DNA of 32,239 nt, from positions 1 to 32,239 of the forward strand of contig JASHOW010000010.1 of assembly GCA_030038445.1 (NCBI GenBank). The letters run 5' to 3'. The translations under genes were made by a program, and so were the position numbers. Of the stretch, positions 1-8,499 are shown piece by piece (the first letter of the stretch is position 1; each line of letters opens with the position of its first letter). The notes beneath the pieces were generated by a model. The model was not told the origin of the DNA and did no database searches. It worked only from the letters and a program-made list of their open reading frames with translations. Source of the DNA: Nitrosopumilaceae archaeon. Its GTDB lineage: Archaea > Thermoproteota > Nitrososphaeria > Nitrososphaerales > Nitrosopumilaceae.

Positions 1-35
1 AAAGACACTTATTCTGGGATTTTAATTTTCACGTT

Positions 36-120
36 GCGGGGGTCGCCTAGCCTGGTCAACGGCGTAAGGCTCAGAACCTTATCTCTTAGGAGTTCGTGGG
101 TTCAAATCCCACCTCCCGCA
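36..120 (+). tRNA. tRNA-Leu (CAG anticodon)
   Basis: An 85-nt cloverleaf can be folded by eye. The acceptor GCGGGGG pairs with CTCCCGC (one G-U) and leaves discriminator A. The D-stem is GCC/GGC. The anticodon stem TAAGG/CCTTA closes the loop CTCAGAA, giving anticodon CAG. A long class II variable arm follows, then the T-arm GTGGG/CCCAC with loop TTCAAAT. The long variable arm plus CAG anticodon identifies leucine. No intron is visible and the CCA end is not encoded. Confidence 0.96.
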
Positions 121-219
121 TTACAAATCTTTAAGATCAACAAAATCTACGTTTCGTTACCAGTTATCTACTTCAAAAGGCTAGTTAGTCTGTAACATTA
201 GACAATAACTTGACACGCT

Positions 220-2154
220 TTAATTTCCTTTTGGATTTGTATCAAGTCGCATCTTTATTTTGGCTTCTAGCATCTGATTTATCCTCTGACCATCCACCTT
301 TCCGCGCAGGTTTTTCATTGCGAGCCCCATCAATGGCCCAATGGATCTTGGACCTTGCTGTTCTATCACTTTGATGTTAGCTAACACCAACTCATCTAAT
401 ATGCCATTTAATTCTCTGTCATCTATTGTACTGATTGCATTTTTTTCAATTGCATCCTCTAGAGAAGTGGAGGTTTGATTCATCATACTTTCAAAGATGA
501 TCTCAAGTGACTCTTTTGCAATCTTTCCTTCCGCTAAAAACTCAAATGCTTTTGAAATATCTGAATCTTTTAATAATTTCGAGTCCAGACCACGTCTCTC
601 AAGATTAGTAATGGTTCCACAAAGAACTGACGATACAAAATTTGGCGAGATCCTTTTATCTTTGCATATTGATTCAAATAAATCAAGATATTCAGAATCA
701 AATATTTGCAAGGCAAGTTGTGGGTTTAGGTCATATTGCTTTTGAAGTGCCAGTAGGCTCTCTTCCCAAGATTTTGGTACCTTTTTTCTAGCCTCATCTA
801 TCTCATTACTGTTCACAATAATTGGAGGTATGTCTGTTTCTGGATACATTCTAGAGGCGCCTGGCTTGGGTCTGAGATAAACTGTCTCTCCAGAAAGTGT
901 AGCTACTCTTGTTTCTGCTGGTACGCCAATCTTTGCCTCCTCTATTCTTCTAATTATGGATTCTATTACTGTGTCAAGTTTCTGTGATTCTCCTGCAAGA
1001 ATCAAAAAGCCATCATTTTGTTGTATTTCAAGAACTTTTTTGACTTGTTGTATCTCATTTTCCTCAATTCCATAGTTTGGGAGCTCATCTGAGTGAAAAA
1101 TGCCACCCAAGCCAAAGAATCTGACCAGCTCTCCCAGTTGTTTCCCAAGTCTGATCCCAGGGTAAGGCTCAAAGCCAAACATGCCTGCAAAATTTTTCAC
1201 CTTGATTGCCTTTACCACTGCACCACTGGTTATTGACTTTTGAATGGTTTTTGACTTACAATCTCTAAAGTACAATGTAACATCTTTTACGTCCCTTTCC
1301 TTTGCAATTCGTTCAGTATCCATTTTTTGTAGTTTTTCATATATTATTTTGAGACCGTGCTGCCTTTTAGCTTCATATTCCACTACTTTTTCAAGTTGAT
1401 CAAGTTTTTGGACTCCTTTTACTTCCACGATTCCCCCTCCATCGATTGAAACATTGACATCCTGTCTTATGGAGCCCAGCCCCCTCTGAACCCTCTTGGT
1501 CGCTCTCAGCAAACGTCCTAATGTCAACGCAATTTTCTTAATTTCTTGGGGAGTGCCACTTACAGGCTCTAGTGCTATTTCTATCAAGGGTATTCCCAAT
1601 CTGTCTAAAGTATATTCCCTGAAATCAGCCAAGTCGTTTAGAAGCTTTGCCGCATCTTCTTCTAAACAGATACTCTGGACACCTACATTTTTCCCATCCA
1701 CCTCTAGATTCCCTCCACGCCCAATCAACATAGTTCTCTGAAAGCCGGATGTGTTTGAGCCATCTATGACTAGTTTCCTCATTACATAAATTTCGTTGAA
1801 AATGTTTGTTTTTAATGCAGAAGATACTATCAACGCAGTTTCCTTCGCATCGGCACTGACATCATGTGGGGGTTCTTCGTCCTGCTCCACAAGGCAGCTA
1901 CTTTCGGGATTTGCATAATACATTATGGTTTTCTGTTTACTGGTCTCAAATAGAGCGCTAGGATCTAACTCTCCAAGTTCGCTTCTTGCTATTCTTAACC
2001 TTCGAGTGAATTTTATGGGATAATCCGTTGATTCTATTGAAGAACAATTGCAGAACAGCTTTGTGCCTGTTCCAAGCTGCTGATGTACCTCAAGTCCTAC
2101 CTTCAAACCAATCTTGTCTATCTGAACTTCAGACACATCTGATTTTATTGTCAT
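220..2154 (-). CDS. gatE: Glu-tRNA(Gln) amidotransferase subunit E
   Basis: GatE is the tRNA-binding kinase/transamidase subunit of the archaeal GatDE enzyme. It activates the glutamate of mischarged Glu-tRNA(Gln) and converts it to glutamine with ammonia from GatD, in the cytosol. The 644-aa protein opens with the GatB/GatE cradle signature GLEVHQQL (about residues 20-27) and has the conserved LEEDAAK segment. A central insert of the AspRS-like kind (FFGLGGIFHSDELPNYG) separates GatE from bacterial GatB, and the C-terminal tail is YqeY-like. It starts with ATG 14 nt after gatD, so the two subunits are co-transcribed. Length and motifs match the family; nothing is missing. Confidence 0.96.
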   Translation of the reverse strand: MTIKSDVSEVQIDKIGLKVGLEVHQQLGTGTKLFCNCSSIESTDYPIKFTRRLRIARSELGELDPSALFETSKQKTIMYYANPESSCLVEQDEEPPHDVSADAKETALIVSSALKTNIFNEIYVMRKLVIDGSNTSGFQRTMLIGRGGNLEVDGKNVGVQSICLEEDAAKLLNDLADFREYTLDRLGIPLIEIALEPVSGTPQEIKKIALTLGRLLRATKRVQRGLGSIRQDVNVSIDGGGIVEVKGVQKLDQLEKVVEYEAKRQHGLKIIYEKLQKMDTERIAKERDVKDVTLYFRDCKSKTIQKSITSGAVVKAIKVKNFAGMFGFEPYPGIRLGKQLGELVRFFGLGGIFHSDELPNYGIEENEIQQVKKVLEIQQNDGFLILAGESQKLDTVIESIIRRIEEAKIGVPAETRVATLSGETVYLRPKPGASRMYPETDIPPIIVNSNEIDEARKKVPKSWEESLLALQKQYDLNPQLALQIFDSEYLDLFESICKDKRISPNFVSSVLCGTITNLERRGLDSKLLKDSDISKAFEFLAEGKIAKESLEIIFESMMNQTSTSLEDAIEKNAISTIDDRELNGILDELVLANIKVIEQQGPRSIGPLMGLAMKNLRGKVDGQRINQMLEAKIKMRLDTNPKGN

Positions 2155-2168
2155 ACTTGTTTTAAGTC

Positions 2169-3452
2169 TTAGTCTGAAATTTCCAATGCTATGTTTTCTT
2201 TCATTATTTTTTCCATTTCATTGCTATCTTTGGCATTAGCCAAGGCCCACATAGCTTTTACAAGAGCAGTTTCCGGAATCATGTTTCCAAGTGGAGTTAC
2301 ACCAAGATTTAACAAGTCTCTTCCACTGTCATATACGGTCATGCGCACAATTCCGTCTATGCATTGCGATGTCATGCCAATGAATAGACCTTTTCTTTTT
2401 GCGCGTTCTATTGATTCGTACATTGTTCTGCCTACATGACCAAGACCAGTTCCTTCAAAAATAATTGCCTTGTAATCAGAGCTAATTATATGATCTATCA
2501 GAGTTGGATCAAGGCCTGGGTAGTATTTTATCAGCATGACCTTATTGTTGAAATTAATTCTGGGATTGAATGGTTTTTGTATAAAACCAAATGATGGATT
2601 TCTCTCAATGCTGTCTTTTCTTACAATGAATGCAGGAGATCCTCCTACTGTCTGAAACGCATTTCTCTTGCTGGTGTGATTTTTCCTTACTCTTGTCCCC
2701 CAATGACAAGCAATCTCATCATCACTTGTTGAATTGTGCATCACAACAAAAATACCGCTAGCGTCAGTTTTGACAAGAAACTTGGCTGCCGATAGGAGAT
2801 TTAGTGCAGCATCAGAAGAAGGCCTGTCTGAGGATCTTTGAGATCCTACCAAAGCTACAGGTTTGGGATAGCCCTGCAATGAAAACGAGAGTGCAGCTGC
2901 AGTATACTGCATCGTGTCAGTTCCGTGAGCTATTATGATTCCCTTGTATTCAGACCTAGAACACGAGTTGAGTTTTTCTGCAATTTTCATCCAATGTTCA
3001 GGCAGAAGATTCTCGGAATATTCAGAAAACAATACTTCTGTGTCTATGTTGGCTATTTTGGATAGTTCCGGCACACTTGCATTTAGTTCTGCTGCCGTTA
3101 GTGCAGGCGTTACCCCGCCTGTTCTATAGTCTATCCTGCTTGCAATGGTTCCTCCAGTTGATATCAACAAAATCTTGGGTAGACTTGGATCCGCCTGTGG
3201 ATGTGAGATATTTTCCTTCTTTACAGATGGATTGGATTCAATTTCGATCTTGGATATTTTTTCAATCTCTAATCCTATATTGTAACCGTTTTTTAGCTTG
3301 AGAACAATGTGACCATCATCACTGTGCTCATATCTTGGCATCAAAATTCCTGAATATGTAGAATCGGCCTGCACTTTGACAAGGTTGCCTACCTCTATCT
3401 TGTTCTTCTCAAGAAATTCAAGGCCTTTTCCCCTGTATCCACTATGAGACAT
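2169..3452 (-). CDS. gatD: Glu-tRNA(Gln) amidotransferase subunit D
   Basis: GatD is the glutaminase half of GatDE. It has an L-asparaginase fold and releases ammonia that is channelled to GatE. The 427-aa protein has a roughly 90-residue N-terminal beta domain typical of GatD. The asparaginase core follows, with the first catalytic threonine in STGGTIA (about 98-104) and the second Thr-Asp pair in HGTDTM (about 176-181). The GSQRSSDRPSSDA strand is also conserved. The extra N-terminal domain distinguishes it from a free asparaginase. It lies 33 nt downstream of cdc48 and directly before gatE on the same strand, a probable three-gene operon. Confidence 0.96.
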   Translation of the reverse strand: MSHSGYRGKGLEFLEKNKIEVGNLVKVQADSTYSGILMPRYEHSDDGHIVLKLKNGYNIGLEIEKISKIEIESNPSVKKENISHPQADPSLPKILLISTGGTIASRIDYRTGGVTPALTAAELNASVPELSKIANIDTEVLFSEYSENLLPEHWMKIAEKLNSCSRSEYKGIIIAHGTDTMQYTAAALSFSLQGYPKPVALVGSQRSSDRPSSDAALNLLSAAKFLVKTDASGIFVVMHNSTSDDEIACHWGTRVRKNHTSKRNAFQTVGGSPAFIVRKDSIERNPSFGFIQKPFNPRINFNNKVMLIKYYPGLDPTLIDHIISSDYKAIIFEGTGLGHVGRTMYESIERAKRKGLFIGMTSQCIDGIVRMTVYDSGRDLLNLGVTPLGNMIPETALVKAMWALANAKDSNEMEKIMKENIALEISD

Positions 3453-3485
3453 TTGTTAGGATTAGAGTTTGTTATTTTATTAAAA

Positions 3486-5687
3486 TTACCTGTAGTAGGG
3501 TACTGCTACCTTTTCGCCTATCTTGAGTTCCTTTTGGGTCCTTACCTTCCTGACAGCTTCCTCAAAGTGTCGCATCGTGACCTTGGCATCTGCGGCTTGT
3601 TTTTCAGCCTCTTTTTGGTCAGGATATTTTGCAAGAAACTCGTGTATTACTAGAGATACTGCTGTGTTTGCAATGGATGCAACGTCTGCTCCGCTCATTC
3701 CATCGCTTGATTCTGAAATCTTGTCCAGATCTACATAATCAGGATTCTTTACACCATCTGCCATAGGTTCTCTTACAACTGGAATGTCCTTTGCATTAAT
3801 CTCCAGTATCTTCTTTCTTCCTTCTTTATCAGGAAGTGGTACTAGGATAATTTTGTCAAATCTACCTGGTCTTAGCAGTGCCGTGTCTATCATGTCTGCT
3901 CTGTTCGTAGCAGCCAAGACCACTACTCCTCGTAGGCTTTCTATCCCATCAAGTTCAGTTAACAGTTGGCTGACTACTCTTTCAGTCACCGCAGTCTCTC
4001 CTCCGATTCCTCTGACTGGAGCTATTGAATCGATTTCGTCAAAAAATATTACACAGGGTGAGGCCTGTCTTGCCCTTCTGAATATCTCTCTTATTCCACG
4101 TTCTGATTCTCCTACCCATTTTGATAATAACTCGGGCCCTCTGACTGATATGAAGTTGGCCTCACTTTCAGTAGCGACAGCTTTTGCAAGTAGAGTCTTT
4201 CCAGTTCCACTTGACCCATGTAGTAAAATTCCTCTTGGCATTCTATGTCCAAGCTTGGAATACAACGTTGGATATTTCATGGGCCACTCTACTGCCTCCT
4301 GTAGCTCTCGCTTGACATTCTCTAGCCCTCCAACTTCTTCCCAACTAACATCTGGGTTCTCAATAAAGACTTCGCGCATTCCGGAGGGAGTTACCTCTTT
4401 GAGTGCATTCTGATAATCTTCGTCATTTACAATCAGCTTGTCAAGGGTCTCAGGAGGAAGCTTTTCATCTTCTAGGTTGAGCTCAGGCAATAACCTTCGC
4501 AAGCACTTCATAGCTGCTTCTTTACACAAGTACTCCAAGTCAGCACCAACATATCCATGGCTTATTGCTGCAATCTTGTCCAAGTTTACATCATCACTAA
4601 GAGGCATGTTTCTAGTATGGATCATGAGAATGTCTTTTCTACCCTTTTTGTCTGGAACCTTGATCTCGATTTCTCTGTCAAATCTACCTGGTCTTCTAAG
4701 TGCAGGATCAATTGCATTGGGTCTGTTAGTAGCAGAAATTACTATGACCTTGCCTCTTGCTTCTAGACCATCCATGAGAGATAACAATTGTGACACTACT
4801 CTTCTTTCTACTTCGCCTGTCACCTCTTCTCTTTTTGGAGCTATGGAATCAATTTCATCAATGAATATTATTGAGGGGGATTTTTCTTTAGCTTCTTTGA
4901 ATATTTCTCTGAGTCTTGCCTCACTTTCACCATAAAACTTACTCATGATTTCAGGTCCTGAAATACTTATGAAATGAGCATTACTTTCATTTGCAACAGC
5001 TTTTGCAAGTAGAGTTTTTCCTGTTCCTGGAGGTCCATACAAAAGCACTCCTTTTGGAGCTTCTATACCAAGTTTCTCAAATATTTCTGGATGTCGTAGA
5101 GGTAGCTCAATCATTTCACGAACTTTCTTAATTTCGTCAGTCAGGCCACCAATATCCTCATAGGTTACCTGTGGAACGCCACGCAGAGTCTCTCCTTTTT
5201 CTGCAATGTGAAATACTGTCTTTTGGGTTACAAGTACAGCATCAGCCGCAGGTGTAACACCTATTACTTGAAAAGTAAGTCTTCCACCAAAATATGGGAC
5301 CATTACATTGTCTCCTTTTATCAGAGGAACACTTTCCAAAGCATCAGCAAGATATCTTTCATCAATTGGCGGTATTGCTTCAAGTGGGGCAACTACTACT
5401 TTTTCGGCAGCAACAGCCTTGATCTTGCGTACGGCAACTGTATCGCCTATTGCAATACCTGCATTATTTCTTACAAGCCCATCTACTCTGATTATGCCTT
5501 TGCCTTCGTCGGATGGATATAATGGAAGACATTTAGCTACAGTTCTTCTTTTACCTTTTATCTCAATAACATCTCCAGTGGATGCACCAAGGGAATCCAT
5601 GGAATCATAATCAATACGTGCTACCCCTCTTCCTACATCTCTTGTATAGGCCTCAAGTACCTTAAGGGAAAGCGTATTCTGGCTCAT
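3486..5687 (-). CDS. Cdc48/VAT AAA+ ATPase
   Basis: This is a double-ring AAA+ unfoldase of the Cdc48/p97/VAT family, which extracts and unfolds proteins, probably for the 20S proteasome. The 733-aa protein has the N-terminal double-psi barrel and linked Cdc48 domain 2 (about 5-165). D1 has Walker A GPPGTGKT (about 218-225) and Walker [10 protein letters not shown]2 has Walker A GSSGTGKT (about 491-498), Walker B VIFFDEID and arginine-finger helices. The D2 P-loop uses SS where GPPGTGKT is usual, but the GKT core is intact. The C-terminus ends YYR, with a penultimate tyrosine like the HbYX proteasome-docking motif (inference). It has its own TATA box and heads the gatDE operon. Confidence 0.96.
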   Translation of the reverse strand: MSQNTLSLKVLEAYTRDVGRGVARIDYDSMDSLGASTGDVIEIKGKRRTVAKCLPLYPSDEGKGIIRVDGLVRNNAGIAIGDTVAVRKIKAVAAEKVVVAPLEAIPPIDERYLADALESVPLIKGDNVMVPYFGGRLTFQVIGVTPAADAVLVTQKTVFHIAEKGETLRGVPQVTYEDIGGLTDEIKKVREMIELPLRHPEIFEKLGIEAPKGVLLYGPPGTGKTLLAKAVANESNAHFISISGPEIMSKFYGESEARLREIFKEAKEKSPSIIFIDEIDSIAPKREEVTGEVERRVVSQLLSLMDGLEARGKVIVISATNRPNAIDPALRRPGRFDREIEIKVPDKKGRKDILMIHTRNMPLSDDVNLDKIAAISHGYVGADLEYLCKEAAMKCLRRLLPELNLEDEKLPPETLDKLIVNDEDYQNALKEVTPSGMREVFIENPDVSWEEVGGLENVKRELQEAVEWPMKYPTLYSKLGHRMPRGILLHGSSGTGKTLLAKAVATESEANFISVRGPELLSKWVGESERGIREIFRRARQASPCVIFFDEIDSIAPVRGIGGETAVTERVVSQLLTELDGIESLRGVVVLAATNRADMIDTALLRPGRFDKIILVPLPDKEGRKKILEINAKDIPVVREPMADGVKNPDYVDLDKISESSDGMSGADVASIANTAVSLVIHEFLAKYPDQKEAEKQAADAKVTMRHFEEAVRKVRTQKELKIGEKVAVPYYR

Positions 5688-5708
5688 GTTTAAACACCCT
5701 CAAACTAA

Positions 5709-5716
5709 TTTTTATA
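5709..5716 (-). promoter_or_regulatory. TATA box of the cdc48-gatDE operon
   Basis: On the minus strand TATAAAAA is centred about 25 nt upstream of the cdc48 ATG. This is the spacing expected for a leaderless archaeal transcript starting at or next to the start codon. Confidence 0.7.
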
Positions 5717-5755
5717 CCTTTGTTGTCTTTGATCCACCACAAATAGATCAGAAGA

Positions 5756-5765
5756 TTAAAATTTA
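5756..5765 (+). promoter_or_regulatory. TATA-like box of rpl2
   Basis: TTAAAATTTA is centred about 29 nt upstream of the TTG start of rpl2. It lies in the roughly 100-nt divergent spacer shared with cdc48, so both strands appear to have separate core promoters there. Confidence 0.5.
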
Positions 5766-5788
5766 CAAGAAAGGGCACATTCGATGCT

Positions 5789-6520
5789 TTGGGTAAAAGG
5801 CCACTAGTGAGACGACGGGGTAGAGGCGGAATGCAATTTCGTGCAGCTTCTACTGGTAAGTTAGTACCAGCAAAATATCCCAGATTTATGCTGTCTGAAC
5901 AACATGAGGCAGAGGTAATTGATATAGTTCATGAGACTGGTCGCGACGCTCCTCTTGCCAGAGTTAGATTCAAGAATGGAAACTGGTCTCTTATTCCATC
6001 GGTTTTAGGTACCAAGATTGGTTCAAAATTACACTTTGGATTAAAGTCCGAAATTTCTTCTGGAAACGTAATTAGTATACAAAACATCCCAGATGGAACT
6101 CTGGTATGTAATGTAGAAAGACACTTTGGTGATGGCGGTTCTCTGGTAAAATCAGCAGGATCTTATGCCACCGTCTTTTCTCATGGGAATGAAGGTGTAA
6201 CACTAAAACTCCCATCGGGTAAGTTTACCACCCTTAATCCACAGAATAGGGCAATGATTGGAGTCCTTGCTGGAGGAGGTGCAGGTGATAGACCGTTTCT
6301 AAGAGCAGGAGTGGCTTGGCGCAGAATGCGTTCTAAAGGACACAAGTATCCAATAGTACGAGGTGTTGCACAAGCAGTATATGTCCATCCACACGGTGGT
6401 GGAAGACACCAACATGTTGGTAGAAGTTCAACTGTTTCAAGAAATGCTCCTCCTGGACGCAAAGTTGGTAGCATAGCAGCAAGAAAGACGGGACGAGCCA
6501 GAGTTAAAGAAAGAGATTAA
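5789..6520 (+). CDS. rpl2: 50S ribosomal protein L2 (uL2)
   Basis: uL2 is a core large-subunit protein next to the peptidyl-transferase centre, needed for subunit association and peptide-bond formation. The 243-aa product is full length for archaeal L2. It has the basic N-terminus GKRPLVRRRGRGG, the SH3/OB-like middle, and the C-terminal loop with VHPHGGGRHQHVG and APPGRKVG, where the conserved histidine reaches the active site. Translation starts at TTG; an ATG five bases upstream is in another frame. It stands alone, away from a ribosomal protein operon, divergent from cdc48. Confidence 0.96.
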   Translation: MGKRPLVRRRGRGGMQFRAASTGKLVPAKYPRFMLSEQHEAEVIDIVHETGRDAPLARVRFKNGNWSLIPSVLGTKIGSKLHFGLKSEISSGNVISIQNIPDGTLVCNVERHFGDGGSLVKSAGSYATVFSHGNEGVTLKLPSGKFTTLNPQNRAMIGVLAGGGAGDRPFLRAGVAWRRMRSKGHKYPIVRGVAQAVYVHPHGGGRHQHVGRSSTVSRNAPPGRKVGSIAARKTGRARVKERD

Positions 6521-6560
6521 TTTCTTAAAGCTAATTAATAGTTGAAACAAAACCAGATCT

Positions 6561-6839
6561 GTGACCTTAAAACGAGTTCATCTTTACGTTAGTGGAACGG
6601 TACAAGGAGTTTATTTTCGACAAAGCATGAAAGAATCTGCAGAAAAAAATAATGTTAGGGGATGGGTCAGAAACCTTCCAGATAAAAGAGTTGAAGCAGT
6701 ACTAGAAGGCGAGGAATCAAACGTAGACGCTGTAATAGATTGGAGTCATCTTGGTCCTGCTGGTGCTGTTGTAGATGAAATAAAAATCATGAATGAAAAT
6801 AAGATTGAAAACCTTACAGATTTTGAAATTCTCTCTTAA
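6561..6839 (+). CDS. acyP: Acylphosphatase
   Basis: This small cytosolic enzyme hydrolyses acyl phosphates such as carbamoyl or acetyl phosphate. The 92-aa protein matches the usual family length. The phosphate-binding loop GTVQGVYFR contains the catalytic arginine (R20), and GWVRNL supplies the catalytic asparagine (N38). It starts at GTG with an AT-rich TATA-like stretch (TTCTTAAAGC) about 35 nt upstream. Its stop region overlaps the convergent DUF5655-like gene by 4 nt. Confidence 0.93.
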   Translation: MTLKRVHLYVSGTVQGVYFRQSMKESAEKNNVRGWVRNLPDKRVEAVLEGEESNVDAVIDWSHLGPAGAVVDEIKIMNENKIENLTDFEILS

Positions 6840-7165
6840 TGTATATTCAAATAGGCATCAGAGAGAAGACCTTTGAGTTCATCAAGACTTTGACCTGACA
6901 TTATCTCTATTTCTTTTATTGGTTCTTTTCTATCTCTTCTGATCTTTGCAATAACTGATTCTCTCTGCGGTTCAATATCTGCAAAATATCTAAATGTCAT
7001 GGATTTACAAAATACTATCCTGTGCATTCGCACATCCTCTAATACATTGTTTCCAAGCGAGAAGCAAAAATTTCGCACCTCCTCAAACAATGGTTTTACT
7101 TGAGGCGACAGCTGCTTCTTAAAATCATCATATGTTCTTGTATGACCTGAGATCAAGCCGTCCAT
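6836..7165 (-). CDS. DUF5655-like protein of unknown function
   Basis: This is a 109-aa protein with an N-terminal segment ending in LFEEVRNFCFSLGNNVLEDV and a following strand-rich part (HRIVFCKSMTFRYFADIEPQRESVIAKI). The order of a helix with LGxxV, then hydrophobic strands with FADIxPQ, resembles the DUF5655 family, whose biochemical role is not known to me. No catalytic signature, signal peptide or membrane helix is visible. It lies just downstream of the SRP RNA gene on the same strand, and its 3' end overlaps acyP by 4 nt. Confidence 0.7.
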   Translation of the reverse strand: MDGLISGHTRTYDDFKKQLSPQVKPLFEEVRNFCFSLGNNVLEDVRMHRIVFCKSMTFRYFADIEPQRESVIAKIRRDRKEPIKEIEIMSGQSLDELKGLLSDAYLNIH

Positions 7166-7192
7166 ACCTTGTCATCTTATTAGGACGTATTT

Positions 7193-7515
7193 AGAGGTAG
7201 TAGCTCTGCTAGTTCCAGTCTAAACAGACGGCCTCGTCTCAAGTCAAGCAAGATCCGCCACGTAGACGAAGTAGCGTGGATGCTCTACCTTAGGATTGCT
7301 CCCTCCCGGACCTCATCCCTTTCGGCAGTTAGAACTTGAGAGCCATCCCTTCGGACAGTCTCGGTCCTGCATCCACCCGCTTCGGCGTGATTTCATCTCC
7401 GCAAGTCAAGTGAGTATCATCCATCTAGAGATTTACCCAGCAGTTACTGACCCCTGCATATAGCCGGTTTCAGAGGCAGGGCACGGCTAGCGCCCCGATC
7501 TTCCCTACTACCATC
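7193..7515 (-). ncRNA. Signal recognition particle (7S) RNA
   Basis: The minus strand folds as archaeal SRP RNA. The termini pair as helix 1 (5' GGTAGTAG with 3' CTACTACC). The Alu-domain core reads GCCGTGCCCTGC, then AAACCGGCTATATGCAGGGG. The S-domain has the conserved helix 8 motif GGTCCGGGAGGGAGCAATCC near 7293-7312, where SRP54 binds, and a GNAR-like loop in a helix 6-like arm. The length of about 320 nt is normal for archaea, and the region is GC-rich against AT-rich surroundings. The exact ends are set from the terminal helix and may be off by a few bases. It sits between ncsA and the DUF5655-like gene. Confidence 0.93.
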
Positions 7516-7544
7516 ATGTCGTTATGATAAGATCCTTATGTGCA

Positions 7545-8459
7545 TTAGGGTCGTCCCAGTCCCAAATTAAATAATGTCTTGCATACGGAGCACGTATCAC
7601 CTGTACAGTCTGATCCGCATTTTGAGCATCTTTTCCATACCTTATCTGTTTTGTCTTTAAATTCAGAAGAAATTTTCAAAATTGATTTGTACATGTTGTT
7701 CTTGATTCCACTATGATTCTTTTCCAATGCATTGAGAAAATTGCGTATTTCGGTTCTAATTCCCTCATTCATGTGAGGACATTCTTCTGATTGGAACGGG
7801 ATGTTATTTGCAAAGGCATAGAAGACAATCTCATTTTCGTAAATCTCACAAAATGGCTTTATCCTTCTTGCTTTGTTGTCTGTAGTCTCTGGATCCATCC
7901 AGCTTATCTTGTTTGTGTCACCTGAAAGAAGATTGATGATAAAAGTCTGAATAAAATCATCTAGATTATGGCCTGTTGCAACTCTGTCCACCCCAAATTC
8001 TCTTGCGCCAAAATCAATGGCTCGTCTTCTTAGTATGCCACATATGGAACAAGATGATATCTTTTCCTCTTCTCTTATCTTAAGAGATTGTTCTAAAGTC
8101 GAGCCAAAAAGTTCCTTATATGAATAAACTGCATGTTCCACTTTGATCTTGTTACAAAAGTCGCTTACAATTTCCAGTGCTTCATCTCTATATCCAGGAA
8201 TTCCCTCATCAATCGTAATGGCTTGAAGCGTAAAGTTGTGACTCAACGAGATTTGCTTTAATATATGTAGAAGAGATAGTGAATCCTTACCACCAGAAAC
8301 GGCAACACCTATTGCATCTCCGGGGTGAATCATCTTGTATTTTGATATGGTCTTTATCGTTTTGTGTATGATGGATTTTGAAAAACAACCAGGACAAAGG
8401 TTTTCTCCAGAATATTTTCTGGAATATGCTACGGTATTTTCACAATAATCGCATTTCGT
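7545..8459 (-). CDS. ncsA: tRNA wobble-uridine 2-thiolation enzyme NcsA/Ctu1 (start unresolved)
   Basis: This is an ATP-dependent thiolase of the TtcA/Ctu1 family that sulfurates tRNA wobble uridine using activated sulfur. It has the PP-loop SGGKDS, the CSIC cysteine pair, ATGHNLDD, and a C-terminal zinc ribbon (CSKC ... CSVC). The ORF track begins at an ATG (8333) just before the PP-loop. The same frame continues upstream through an N-terminal zinc finger typical of the family (CDYC, then CPGC 16 residues on) and the linker SKSIIHKTIKTISKYK. There is no ATG, GTG or TTG between that finger and the in-frame TGA at 8481-8483. I chose ACG at 8457-8459, 10 nt after GGAG. This gives 304 aa, a normal family length. 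The family call is firm; the start is not. Confidence 0.9.
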   Translation of the reverse strand, partial: TKCDYCENTVAYSRKYSGENLCPGCFSKSIIHKTIKTISKYKMIHPGDAIGVAVSGGKDSLSLLHILKQISLSHNFTLQAITIDEGIPGYRDEALEIVSDFCNKIKVEHAVYSYKELFGSTLEQSLKIREEEKISSCSICGILRRRAIDFGAREFGVDRVATGHNLDDFIQTFIINLLSGDTNKISWMDPETTDNKARRIKPFCEIYENEIVFYAFANNIPFQSEECPHMNEGIRTEIRNFLNALEKNHSGIKNNMYKSILKISSEFKDKTDKVWKRCSKCGSDCTGDTCSVCKTLFNLGLGRP

Positions 8460-8499
8460 GAACTTTTCACTCCTTTGGTTTCATATTTGGCAAGCCCTT

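Noticed and set aside
3784-4413. 209-aa plus-strand ORF antisense to cdc48
   Set aside because: It lies inside the intact cdc48 frame and its serine-, leucine- and proline-rich translation has no domain signature. It is a shadow of the conserved AAA+ coding sequence.
4438-4935. 165-aa plus-strand ORF antisense to cdc48
   Set aside because: Same reason: mirror-frame ORF of the D1 region, low-complexity composition, no promoter or partner.
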